Shown in pieces: positions 1-6,937 of a stretch of 9,525 nucleotides of DNA. Every line of letters starts with the position of its first letter. Within the stretch, counting starts at the first letter, position 1. Both the position numbers and the translations under genes were made by a program. The notes below the pieces were generated by a model. That model had not been told where the DNA came from. It did no database searches and saw only the letters and a list, made by a program, of their open reading frames with translations. The stretch is from an uncultured bacterium (lineage in GTDB: Bacteria; Actinomycetota; Aquicultoria; SKW223; CALKMS01). Where the stretch lies: positions 1 through 9,525 of the forward strand of contig CALKMS010000121.1 in NCBI GenBank assembly GCA_938091145.1, read 5' to 3'.

Positions 1-37
1 AAAAAAATTAGTAAAACTGAGTAAAAAGAGTGAAAAA
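1..37 (+). promoter_or_regulatory. Helically phased A-tracts upstream of the histidine kinase promoter
   Basis: Runs of A lie at 1-7, 13-16, 23-27 and 33-37, with centres about 10-10.5 bases apart, which is one helical turn. Phased A-tracts bend DNA, and A-rich DNA just upstream of a promoter can act as an UP element for the RNA polymerase alpha subunit. Here they lead directly to the -10 element at 48-53. The spacing is seen in the sequence; the bending and activating role is inference. The stretch may simply be AT-rich intergenic DNA, and its left part is cut by the window edge. Confidence 0.4.
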
Positions 38-44
38 GCTACTG

Positions 45-53
45 TGATAAAAT
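45..53 (+). promoter_or_regulatory. Extended -10 promoter of the histidine kinase gene, likely leaderless
   Basis: TGA followed by TAAAAT (48-53) fits an extended -10 element (TGn plus a 5/6 match to TATAAT). No convincing -35 is visible, which extended -10 promoters tolerate. Transcription would start about 7 bases downstream, near 60-61, exactly at the ATG at 61. No purine-rich Shine-Dalgarno site lies between the -10 and the ATG, so a leaderless mRNA is the simplest reading. Confidence 0.5.
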
Positions 54-60
54 TTTCATA

Positions 61-1701
61 ATGAGTAATTCAAGCTCTGAGTATCAAGACGAGCAAAGAA
101 AATTTGGTCTTTTGCTATCAATCCGTTGGGTAATTTTTTTCATTACTACGATTTTTATTGCTTTCAAAACCTTTTCTGATCCTCTGTTTCCACTTTATTA
201 TCATTGGGTACTTGGGGTTTTTTTATTGACAAACTTGTTCTACTCCCTTCTTTATATTAGTAAAGCTACGTACCTTTCAATGTTTACTCTTCCCTCATTA
301 ATTCTTGACTTTATTATTATTTTTTCAGCGGACTTCTTAAGTGGTGGCTTGTTTAACCATCTGGGAATAATTTTCTATCTTTTTCTGATTAGTGGAAGCA
401 GCATCGTAATTTCTTATCAATTCAGCCTCCTTCTCACTTTAACCGCATTAGTCTCAAATTTGTTGCTCTTTTTCCTCCATTTATATAAGCTTTACCCCTC
501 TAGCCTCATTTTGGACGATAAAGGCTTAACTTCTTTGCTCTCTTCCTTATTAGAAAGAGAAGCGTTGATTATTGGACTTATCTTCCTTTTGCGATACTTT
601 ATTTCTAGCGAAGACCAAAAATTTCAAACTTTCCAAAAAGAAAAGGAAGAAATCGGTCAGATTTTGGAAAGCTTTGGTAACGGTCTGCTGCTTTTAGACT
701 CAGAAGGGAAAGTACTGACTGGAAACCGCCAAGTTGAAGAACTGATTGGTGCCAAGATTTCCTCTCTTAGAGGAAAGATTCTATTTGCTGACTCCAATAT
801 TTTTCCCTACACTCTAGATTTTCCCCAGATTAATCCCGTTAGCTGGATTGACGAAGTAAAAAAAACAAGGTCGGCCAGCCAACTCGAGTTTAAAGTTCTT
901 TTGCCGCTGGAAGAAAGACATGTCCGAGCCACCCTGGCACCAATCTCCAGCTCAAAAACAACCTCAGGTATGGTTGTTCTTCTTGAAGACATAACTGAAG
1001 CTAAACGGTTAGAAGAAGCAAAATCAGACTTTATCTCAGCTATCTCTCACGAACTTCGCACTCCCTTAACCACCATAAAGGGGTATGTTTCTCTCCTTTT
1101 AAATCCCAAAAGCCAGTTCAATGAAGAAAAAAGAAAAGAATTTTTAAAAGCTATCGAACGGCAAGCTGATAAATTAGCCCAAATGATCAACGAACTTCTT
1201 GATGTTTCCCGCATAGAAGCTGGCCGAATTGAACTAAAAAAACAACCTGTCTCTCTTGAAAACTTAATTAAAAAAGTAATTGCCAATTTTCATCTCAGCG
1301 TCCGCAGACGAACATTTCAGGTAAACTTTTCCCCTGAGCTACCCTTGATAAACATTGACCCCGAACGAATCGAACAAGTTTTTAACAACATAATTGACAA
1401 TGCCTTGAAATACTCGCCACCCGATAAACCAGTAATTATTAAAGGCTGGAGAGAAAAAAATAGGATATTAGTGATGGTTGAAGACTTTGGACCAGGAATA
1501 GCCCCCTCTGAAATACCATATATCTTCGAAAAGTTTCACCGCGTTGACCGAAAATTAACCCGAGAAGTTGAAGGGACCGGCCTTGGGTTGTACATTGCCA
1601 AAAATTTGGTTGAAGCTCATGAAGGGGAAATCTGGGTTGAAAGCAAAGTTAACCAAGGAAGTAAATTCTTTGTCGTCCTTCCCATTTTTGATAGGCACTA
1701 A
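61..1701 (+). CDS. Membrane-bound PAS sensor histidine kinase (orphan)
   Basis: Sensor kinase that should autophosphorylate and pass phosphate to a response regulator not present here. The N-terminal third is hydrophobic with about six membrane segments (roughly residues 17-38, 48-66, 76-93, 101-118, 120-142, 168-180) and short loops, so the stimulus is probably sensed in the membrane. A PAS-like domain follows (about 196-315), then a HisKA domain with the phospho-acceptor His330 in SHELRTPL. The HATPase domain is complete: N box NNIIDNALKYS (442-452), G1 DFGPGI (475-480), F box FEKFHRV (489-495) and G2 GTGLGL (505-510). All catalytic motifs are intact, and the end of the protein resembles the PhoR/VicK/ResE group. 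ATG 61 is the first canonical start after an in-frame stop at 31-33. The gene converges on nfnB with a 4-base overlap. A regulator could lie upstream of the window. The signal is unknown. Confidence 0.93.
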   Translation: MSNSSSEYQDEQRKFGLLLSIRWVIFFITTIFIAFKTFSDPLFPLYYHWVLGVFLLTNLFYSLLYISKATYLSMFTLPSLILDFIIIFSADFLSGGLFNHLGIIFYLFLISGSSIVISYQFSLLLTLTALVSNLLLFFLHLYKLYPSSLILDDKGLTSLLSSLLEREALIIGLIFLLRYFISSEDQKFQTFQKEKEEIGQILESFGNGLLLLDSEGKVLTGNRQVEELIGAKISSLRGKILFADSNIFPYTLDFPQINPVSWIDEVKKTRSASQLEFKVLLPLEERHVRATLAPISSSKTTSGMVVLLEDITEAKRLEEAKSDFISAISHELRTPLTTIKGYVSLLLNPKSQFNEEKRKEFLKAIERQADKLAQMINELLDVSRIEAGRIELKKQPVSLENLIKKVIANFHLSVRRRTFQVNFSPELPLINIDPERIEQVFNNIIDNALKYSPPDKPVIIKGWREKNRILVMVEDFGPGIAPSEIPYIFEKFHRVDRKLTREVEGTGLGLYIAKNLVEAHEGEIWVESKVNQGSKFFVVLPIFDRH

Positions 1702-3062
1702 GATAGGTAGTCGTGTATAGCTTGAGCAGCTACCTTACCCATGCCCATGGCTGAAATAACCGTTGCTGAACCTGTCACGATATCGCCGCCAGCAAAAACC
1801 CCCTTTTTACTTGTTCTTCCGCGCTCATTCACCTTAATATATCCTCTTTCATTTAACCGCAGGCCGGGAACTCTGCTGATCAACAAGGGGTTAGCTCGGG
1901 TACCAATAGCAATAATCACTTGATCGACATCGAGAGAAAATTCGGAGCCAGGAACTGGCACTGGCCGGCGCCGACCTGTTTCATCTGGTTCCCCCAACTC
2001 CATCTTAATACACACCATCTTCTCCACCCAACCATCTTTTCCTTCAAACTTAACCGGAAGGGTAAGGAAAAGCATTTCCACTCCTTCTTCCTTGGCATGC
2101 TCATACTCTTCTTGCCGAGCTGGCATCTCCGCTTCGGTCCGCCGATAAACCAGATAAACTTTTTCCGCTCCTAATCTCAAAGCAGTTCGAGCTGCGTCTA
2201 AAGCTACATTTCCTCCTCCAATTACCGCCACTCTTTTCCCTCTTTTTACCGGCGTATCGTACTCAGGAAATAAATAAGCCCTCATTAAGTTCACCCGGGT
2301 TAAAAACTCATTAGCTGAATAGATACCGTTTAGATTTTCCCCTTCAATTTTCATAAAGACAGGAGCTCCTGCCCCGAGACCCAAGAAAATACTTTTAAAG
2401 CCTTCTTTAAACAAGTCATCGAGGCTCAAAGTCTGGCCAATCACCGTATTTAACTCAATGCTCACTCCCAAGCTCTCCAGATAAGAAACTTCCGCCTGAA
2501 CTATCTTCTTCGGCAATCGAAATTCTGGTATGCCATAAACTAAAACCCCTCCCGCCTGATGTAGAGCTTCGAAAATGACCACGGGGTAGCCACGTCGAGC
2601 CAGATCGCCAGCCACCGTAAGCCCAGCTGGACCAGAACCAACTACCGCCACCGGTGTCTTCAACTTTTTTCTCACTTCAGGAATTTTAAAGCCTTTTTCA
2701 ATTTCTAAATCAGCAACTAGCCTTTCTAATCTCCCAATGGCAACTGGTTCGTCCTTATGCCTTAAAGTGCAAAATTTTTCGCATTGGATTTCCTGAGGAC
2801 AAACCCGACCACAAATCGCGGGCAAAGAATTAGTTTCCTTTATTTTCCAGGCAGCTTCCAAAAATTTTGTTTCTTTTATGAGAGCAATGAAAGCTGGGAT
2901 GTCAATTCCCACCGGGCAACCCTGGCGGCAAGGAGCTCTTTTACATTGAAGGCAGCGTTCTGCTTCTTTTTGGCCTTCCTCAAGAGTGTAGCCAAAAGAC
3001 ACCTCATTAAAATTATGAATGCGCTCCTTTGGTAATTGTTCTTGAGCTTTAATTTTAGGCAT
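1698..3062 (-). CDS. nfnB: NADH-dependent reduced ferredoxin:NADP+ oxidoreductase, large subunit (NfnB/SudA type)
   Basis: Large subunit of the NfnAB flavin-bifurcating transhydrogenase, which reversibly couples NADPH oxidation to reduction of NAD+ and ferredoxin. It belongs to the GltD-like family and is often annotated as glutamate synthase small subunit. The N-terminal domain has eight cysteines for two [4Fe-4S] clusters: C37, C40, C45, C49 and C84, C88, C94, C98. FAD binding is shown by VGSGPAGL (141-148) plus the C-terminal GGDIVTG (425-431). NADP(H) binding is shown by IGGGNVALDA (281-290) followed by an Arg pair (307-308) suited to the 2'-phosphate. At 454 residues it has the normal length. 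The start ATG overlaps the end of nfnA by 8 bases, implying translational coupling; its own ribosome site is weak. Having nfnA directly upstream and no GltB large subunit favours Nfn over glutamate synthase. Sulfide dehydrogenase (SudA) is the same family. Confidence 0.9.
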   Translation of the reverse strand: MPKIKAQEQLPKERIHNFNEVSFGYTLEEGQKEAERCLQCKRAPCRQGCPVGIDIPAFIALIKETKFLEAAWKIKETNSLPAICGRVCPQEIQCEKFCTLRHKDEPVAIGRLERLVADLEIEKGFKIPEVRKKLKTPVAVVGSGPAGLTVAGDLARRGYPVVIFEALHQAGGVLVYGIPEFRLPKKIVQAEVSYLESLGVSIELNTVIGQTLSLDDLFKEGFKSIFLGLGAGAPVFMKIEGENLNGIYSANEFLTRVNLMRAYLFPEYDTPVKRGKRVAVIGGGNVALDAARTALRLGAEKVYLVYRRTEAEMPARQEEYEHAKEEGVEMLFLTLPVKFEGKDGWVEKMVCIKMELGEPDETGRRRPVPVPGSEFSLDVDQVIIAIGTRANPLLISRVPGLRLNERGYIKVNERGRTSKKGVFAGGDIVTGSATVISAMGMGKVAAQAIHDYLS

Positions 3063-3876
3063 TATTTTTTCTCGCTATTTCTTCTTCGTCACAATACATT
3101 CGTTGACGAGCCAAAAGCAACTCCCAGTTAACCTGATGCCCATCAAAATCTGGTCCATCAACACACCCAAAATAAGTTTTTCCGCCAACTTCAACTCGAC
3201 AAGCTCCGCACATTCCGGTAGCATCAACCATAATTGGATTTAAACTAACTACTGTTTTTACCCCATATTCTCGAGTAATTTCAGAAACAAATTTCATCAT
3301 CATACTGGGACCAACGGCAAAAACTAAATCAACTTTTTCTTTTTCTAAAACCTCTTTCAAGGGATCAGTTACCACTCCCTTTCTCCCTTTGCTACCATCA
3401 TCGGTAGTTAAAATAAGTTTATCAGAATAAGCCAAAAGCTTTTCTTCCCAAATCAAAAACTCTTTAGATCTTGCGCCCTGGATTGTATAAGTGAAGTTGC
3501 CAGCCTTTTTAAATTCTCTCAGAATAGGATAAAGAGCAGCTACCCCCACTCCACCGCCAATCAAAACGGTGAAACCAAATTGGGAGATCTCGGTAGGCTT
3601 CCCGAGCGGACCAACCAGGGTGGCAAGTTCGTCGCCAACCTTGAGATCAGCTAATTTAGCTGTAGTTCGACCAACCACTTGAAAAACTGTAACAATCTGA
3701 CCCTCTTTTCGATTAAAATCAGCAATGGTCAGGGGGATGCGCTCGCCTTTATCATCTACCCGCAAAACAAAAAACTGGCCCGCCTGAGCTTTAGCCGCTA
3801 CTCTTGGTGTTTCAAGGTTCATTAAAAATATTCCCGGAGCTATCTCTTCCTTCTGTAAAACCTTTGCTGGATTCAT
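3055..3876 (-). CDS. nfnA: NADH-dependent reduced ferredoxin:NADP+ oxidoreductase, small subunit (NfnA/SudB type)
   Basis: Small subunit of NfnAB, carrying FAD, a [2Fe-2S] cluster and the NAD(H) site. It has a ferredoxin-reductase fold like PyrK. The N-terminal flavin domain (about 1-100) contains RIPLTIAD (46-53), matching the R-x-x-(L/Y)-(S/T) flavin motif. The NAD-binding half has the glycine-rich IGGGVGVAALYP (106-117) and AVGPSMMM (187-194). The C-terminal cluster motif is D218-x4-C223-x2-C226-x11-C238, followed by DGPDFDGH (240-247). Characterised Nfn small subunits use three Cys and one Asp as ligands, and D218 is in place for that. Length (273) is typical. It is first in a two-gene operon with nfnB, with which it overlaps by 8 bases. 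The ATG has only a weak purine-rich ribosome site (AAAGAA) directly before it. A dihydroorotate dehydrogenase electron-transfer subunit is unlikely given the partner gene. Confidence 0.9.
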   Translation of the reverse strand: MNPAKVLQKEEIAPGIFLMNLETPRVAAKAQAGQFFVLRVDDKGERIPLTIADFNRKEGQIVTVFQVVGRTTAKLADLKVGDELATLVGPLGKPTEISQFGFTVLIGGGVGVAALYPILREFKKAGNFTYTIQGARSKEFLIWEEKLLAYSDKLILTTDDGSKGRKGVVTDPLKEVLEKEKVDLVFAVGPSMMMKFVSEITREYGVKTVVSLNPIMVDATGMCGACRVEVGGKTYFGCVDGPDFDGHQVNWELLLARQRMYCDEEEIARKNNA

Positions 3877-3880
3877 TTCT

Positions 3881-3940
3881 TTGAAACTTACTTTCTACAA
3901 AAAGTGTTAATATATTAAATGTGATTACTAAATCATTCAA
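3881..3940. promoter_or_regulatory. Divergent promoter region, nfnAB operon (-) and diguanylate cyclase (+)
   Basis: The 76-base gap between nfnA and the GGDEF gene must hold both promoters. On the minus strand TTGAAT (3940-3935) and TAATAT (3917-3912) are separated by exactly 17 bases, giving a leader of about 30 nt before nfnA. On the plus strand TATATT (3911-3916) can serve as a -10 for the GGDEF gene, but its -35 is poor. Both -10 boxes sit in the perfect 12-base palindrome TTAATATATTAA (3907-3918), so the two directions compete for overlapping DNA. The minus-strand promoter is well supported by spacing; the plus-strand one is weaker. Confidence 0.5.
3904..3921. promoter_or_regulatory. 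Possible Rex-like redox operator overlapping the nfnAB -10
   Basis: The 18 bases read GTGTTAA, TATA, TTAAATG. Compared with the Rex consensus known in many anaerobes (TTGTTAA, 4 bases, TTAACAA), the left arm matches 6 of 7 and the right arm 4 of 7. A Rex site here would let the NADH/NAD+ ratio control a transhydrogenase operon, which makes biological sense. The match is partial and any AT-rich palindrome would score moderately, so this is a weak call. No rex gene is in the window. Confidence 0.25.
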
Positions 3941-3943
3941 GTC

Positions 3944-3950
3944 GGGGAAG
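3944..3950 (+). promoter_or_regulatory. Ribosome binding site of the diguanylate cyclase gene
   Basis: GGGGAAG lies 2 bases before the ATG at 3953. The spacing is short, but it is the only purine-rich site and supports this start over the next internal Met at residue 14. The histidine kinase and apbE, also on this strand, have no such site. Confidence 0.45.
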
Positions 3951-3952
3951 AA

Positions 3953-5950
3953 ATGTCAGAATCCTTAGGAAAAGAAATTGAAAAACGGCTAATGCTTTTC
4001 AGGTTTTTTTTCTCTCTCACCTTTTTTCTCCTTTACCTCAAAGGCAATGTTAGCTTATTAGCTGCTCTTGGTTTTTTTCTTTGGTTAAACCTGATTAACT
4101 TGGGAGTTTTTCTTACCCTTAATTTTCTCTCTCAAAAAATCGCCGCCTTGGTGCGAGCTTTTGATTTTTTAACTCTTTTCTTCACTGCCTCTATGGTGGA
4201 AAGCCCAATCAGATCTTATTCTTACTTTCTTTTCTCCTTGCCCCTTTTTATAATAGCCATTCAAGCGGGAGCTTTAACCTGCTTTTTCTTTACGCTCTTC
4301 TCTATCCTTTTTTTAAATCTAACTTACCTCTTCACCCACAGCCCTAATTTTTTCGAGTTTTCGGCGTTTAATTCACCGCTGCCCAGCTTTTTTCTCGCCA
4401 TAAACGGTGCTCTCGCTATAAGCCTATCCTTAGTTCTTCAGAAAGAGAGTGCTAAGCAAAGTGAAAAAATCGAAAAACTTCAGACTAAAGCAGATATTTA
4501 TGCTGCCCTAGATAAAATTATTGGTGCAGAGAAACACTTTAAAAATGAGCTAAGTCTTTTCAAGTTTATCCTAAGTAAATTAAAGCCTTATTTAAAAGCA
4601 AAGATCTTCTATCTCAAAAAAGTTGGAAACAAAATAATTATCGCTGCTTCAAGCGATGAAACAGACGAAAGGCTAGTCGGTTCGCCGATTCCTAAAGAAA
4701 GCTGGATTTATCAGGCTTTCGCCTCACGCTCATCTAGTTTTTACCCCTTTTTAGGTAGGGAATTTAAGCCGAAGCAAACTGAACCATTCAAAAACTCCTT
4801 TCTTCTTCTCTCACCCGTTTTAGAAGGAAAAGATGTTTTGGGAGCTTTTTTAGCTGTCAGAGAATATGGAAAACCTCCTTTCAGCCTGGAGGAAACAGAG
4901 TTTTTGGGTGTTGCCAGTCATCACTTTCGAGCCATAATAAAAGAAGCAGAGGTCCGAGAAAACCTTAAAAAATTAGTGAATGAGCTTTCAGCTATTGCTA
5001 AAATTGCTGAAGCCAGTATTTCAACTTTATCCTTGGATGAGATTTTAGAAGTAAGCTTAAAAATAGCAGCCGGGGTTCTTCATGCCTACTCGGGTTCAAT
5101 TTTTTTGGTGAAAGATGGTCATCTCCGCCTTGCTAAAACTTATAACTTAAAAATAAAACCTTACTTATTAAGCACAGGAAAAAAGCAAGGCAATGAGATT
5201 GCCCAGATGGTAACTCGCGAGAAAAAATATCTCCACCTTGTTAACCCTTTACCTCCTCAATTTAAAAGCCTTCACCCAGAAATTACCGATTCGCTAGTTC
5301 TGCCTCTCCTAATTAAAGAAGAACTAATTGGAATTCTTTGTCTTAACAATCAGACCCAACACCAATACACTGAAAATGAAGTGAAAACCGCTTTAACTAT
5401 TGCTAATGAAATAGCTTTGGCTATAAAAACCACCCATTTATACCAGGAGACTTTGGAAAAGTCACTGACCGATCAGCTTACTGGTCTTCGCAACCATGCC
5501 TATTTCTGGGAAAGGTTGGAAGAAGAAGTCAAAAGAGCCAACCGTTCAAAGAAAACTTTAAGCATCTTAATTTTTGATCTTGACAACTTCAAAATCTTAA
5601 ACGACACCTATGGTCATTTAAAAGGCGATGAGATTCTCAAAGAAACAGGAAAGATTATCAAAGAAACAGTGCGGGGGAGCGATATTGCAGCGCGATATGG
5701 TGGAGATGAGTTTGCTTTAATCTTGCCCGAAACGTCAGTAGAAAGCTCAGTCAGCTTAGCTAAAAGATTAGCCGAAAAAATCAGTAAACTAAAATACGGC
5801 AACTTGAGGCTCACTTTTAGCACTGGGATTGCCTCTTTTCCTGAACATGGAAAAAACGCAGCCGAACTTATCGAACAGGCTGATCTTGCCCTTTACACCA
5901 TTAAGCGCCTCGGGAAAGGTGGAGTAATGGTTGCCAAAAGAGAAAATTAA
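3953..5950 (+). CDS. Membrane-bound GAF-GAF-GGDEF diguanylate cyclase
   Basis: Makes the second messenger cyclic di-GMP from two GTP. The N-terminal 165 residues are strongly hydrophobic with about five or six membrane segments (for example 12-30, 34-58, 88-105, 107-126, 145-163). A short helical linker with EKIEKLQTKAD follows, then two GAF-like sensory domains (about 185-330 and 345-495) and a C-terminal GGDEF domain (about 500-662). The catalytic motif GGDEF (583-587) and the metal-binding Asp in FDLDNFK (541-547) are intact. R574-G-S-D577, five residues before GGDEF, is the RxxD inhibitory I-site, so the enzyme is probably active and subject to product inhibition. No EAL or HD-GYP phosphodiesterase domain and no c-di-GMP receptor is seen nearby. 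It is a single gene between two metabolic operons and overlaps the activase gene end by 4 bases. The GAF ligands are unknown; the second GAF (GSIFLVKDG, LCLNNQ) is the more typical one. Confidence 0.92.
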   Translation: MSESLGKEIEKRLMLFRFFFSLTFFLLYLKGNVSLLAALGFFLWLNLINLGVFLTLNFLSQKIAALVRAFDFLTLFFTASMVESPIRSYSYFLFSLPLFIIAIQAGALTCFFFTLFSILFLNLTYLFTHSPNFFEFSAFNSPLPSFFLAINGALAISLSLVLQKESAKQSEKIEKLQTKADIYAALDKIIGAEKHFKNELSLFKFILSKLKPYLKAKIFYLKKVGNKIIIAASSDETDERLVGSPIPKESWIYQAFASRSSSFYPFLGREFKPKQTEPFKNSFLLLSPVLEGKDVLGAFLAVREYGKPPFSLEETEFLGVASHHFRAIIKEAEVRENLKKLVNELSAIAKIAEASISTLSLDEILEVSLKIAAGVLHAYSGSIFLVKDGHLRLAKTYNLKIKPYLLSTGKKQGNEIAQMVTREKKYLHLVNPLPPQFKSLHPEITDSLVLPLLIKEELIGILCLNNQTQHQYTENEVKTALTIANEIALAIKTTHLYQETLEKSLTDQLTGLRNHAYFWERLEEEVKRANRSKKTLSILIFDLDNFKILNDTYGHLKGDEILKETGKIIKETVRGSDIAARYGGDEFALILPETSVESSVSLAKRLAEKISKLKYGNLRLTFSTGIASFPEHGKNAAELIEQADLALYTIKRLGKGGVMVAKREN

Positions 5951-6936
5951 AGGAAAGAAAAAACTTGAGACTCTTCCAGGTTTCCCATTTCCCATTTGCC
6001 ACAACGACTACCCCAACGAGCCAGAATTTTTTTTCCCTGTCTGATTTCAGCAATCTCACAATTATTGGAACATCCGTCACAGTAAAAACTTTCAGTAGCA
6101 TAAGCAAAATCAACTATTTCAAAACCTTTAAAATTAGTATCTTTTCCCGTTTTTTGAATATATGTTCGAGTCAGTAAAGCTACCCCAATTGCCCCCATCA
6201 CATTGAAGTAAGGAGGAACTACAACCGGAAAGCCGAGAGCTTCTTCGAAAGCTCTCCTCATGCCCTTATTGGCTGCTACTCCCCCTTGAAAAACTACAGG
6301 AGGGTTTACTGGTTTTCCTTTTAAAAGGTTATTTAAGTAATTGCGGACTAATGCTTGACAGAGACCATAAACTATCTCCTCTAATGGATAGCCGGTTTGC
6401 TGTCGGTGAATCATGTCTGATTCGGCAAAAACGGTGCAGCGCCCCGCAATTTGCACTCCTTTTTTAGCTTTCAAAGCCAATTCGCTAAAAGACTCTATTG
6501 GCAATCCTAGGCGAGCCGCCTGATGATCAAGAAAAGAACCAGTTCCAGCTGCACAAATGGTATTCATAGCAAAATCCACAACTACTTGGTCTTTCAAAAA
6601 GGTAACTTTTGAATCCTGACCGCCAATTTCAAAAATTGTTCTTACTTGTGGCTCAAACTTTAAAGCCGCTAACGCATGAGAAATTATTTCGTTCTTCACT
6701 ACATCAGCTCCAATAACTGCAGCTGTCAAAAAACGAGCGCTGCCAGTAGAACCACAACCCTTCACTACCAAATTTGAGGAAAGACGAGAATAAATTCTTT
6801 TTAAGCCCTCTTGAACCGCTCTAATTGGCTGCCCCTGAGTGCGAAGGTATTCATAGGTTATTACTTCGCCCTCGTCGTCAAGAAGGACTAAGTTAGTGCT
6901 GACCGAGCCAACGTCAACTCCCAGGTAAACATCCAT
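5947..6936 (-). CDS. ASKHA-family ATPase, acyl-CoA dehydratase activase (HgdC/BadF type) with cysteine-rich tail
   Basis: Relative of 2-hydroxyacyl-CoA dehydratase activators (HgdC) and benzoyl-CoA reductase ATPase subunits (BcrA/BadF). These homodimers hold one [4Fe-4S] cluster and hydrolyse ATP to drive an electron to a very low potential in a partner. The ATP-binding motifs are present: GVDVGSVSTNLVLLD (6-20), GCGSTGSA (60-67), EIGGQDSK (103-110) and FQGGVAANKGMR (216-227). The two cysteines that hold the cluster at the dimer interface are C128 (NTICAAGTGSFLD) and C167 (GRCTVFAESDM). The protein is longer than classical HgdC (about 260 residues): the tail after residue 275 carries C286, C289, C293 and C312 in CDGCSNNCEI and SRCGKW, as in activase domains fused to DUF2229 proteins. 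It is the last gene of a three-gene operon, one base after the previous stop. Its physiological partner is not a recognised dehydratase in this window. Confidence 0.88.
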   Translation of the reverse strand: MDVYLGVDVGSVSTNLVLLDDEGEVITYEYLRTQGQPIRAVQEGLKRIYSRLSSNLVVKGCGSTGSARFLTAAVIGADVVKNEIISHALAALKFEPQVRTIFEIGGQDSKVTFLKDQVVVDFAMNTICAAGTGSFLDHQAARLGLPIESFSELALKAKKGVQIAGRCTVFAESDMIHRQQTGYPLEEIVYGLCQALVRNYLNNLLKGKPVNPPVVFQGGVAANKGMRRAFEEALGFPVVVPPYFNVMGAIGVALLTRTYIQKTGKDTNFKGFEIVDFAYATESFYCDGCSNNCEIAEIRQGKKILARWGSRCGKWEMGNLEESQVFSFL

Positions 6937-6937
6937 C

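Noticed and set aside
1706..1734. Inverted repeat GGTAG ... CTACC (6 bp at most if flanks are added) just past the kinase stop, as a terminator
   Set aside because: The stem is short, the loop is 19 bases, no T-run follows, and it lies inside the conserved C-terminal coding sequence of nfnB.
1741..2174. Plus-strand open frames opposite nfnB as possible small genes
   Set aside because: They lie wholly antisense to a conserved gene, have no ribosome sites, and their translations are low-complexity without any recognisable domain.
1698..3062. Glutamate synthase (NADPH) small subunit, GltD
   Set aside because: No GltB large subunit is near, and the gene overlaps an NfnA-type partner with an Asp/Cys [2Fe-2S] motif, so the Nfn large subunit is the better call.
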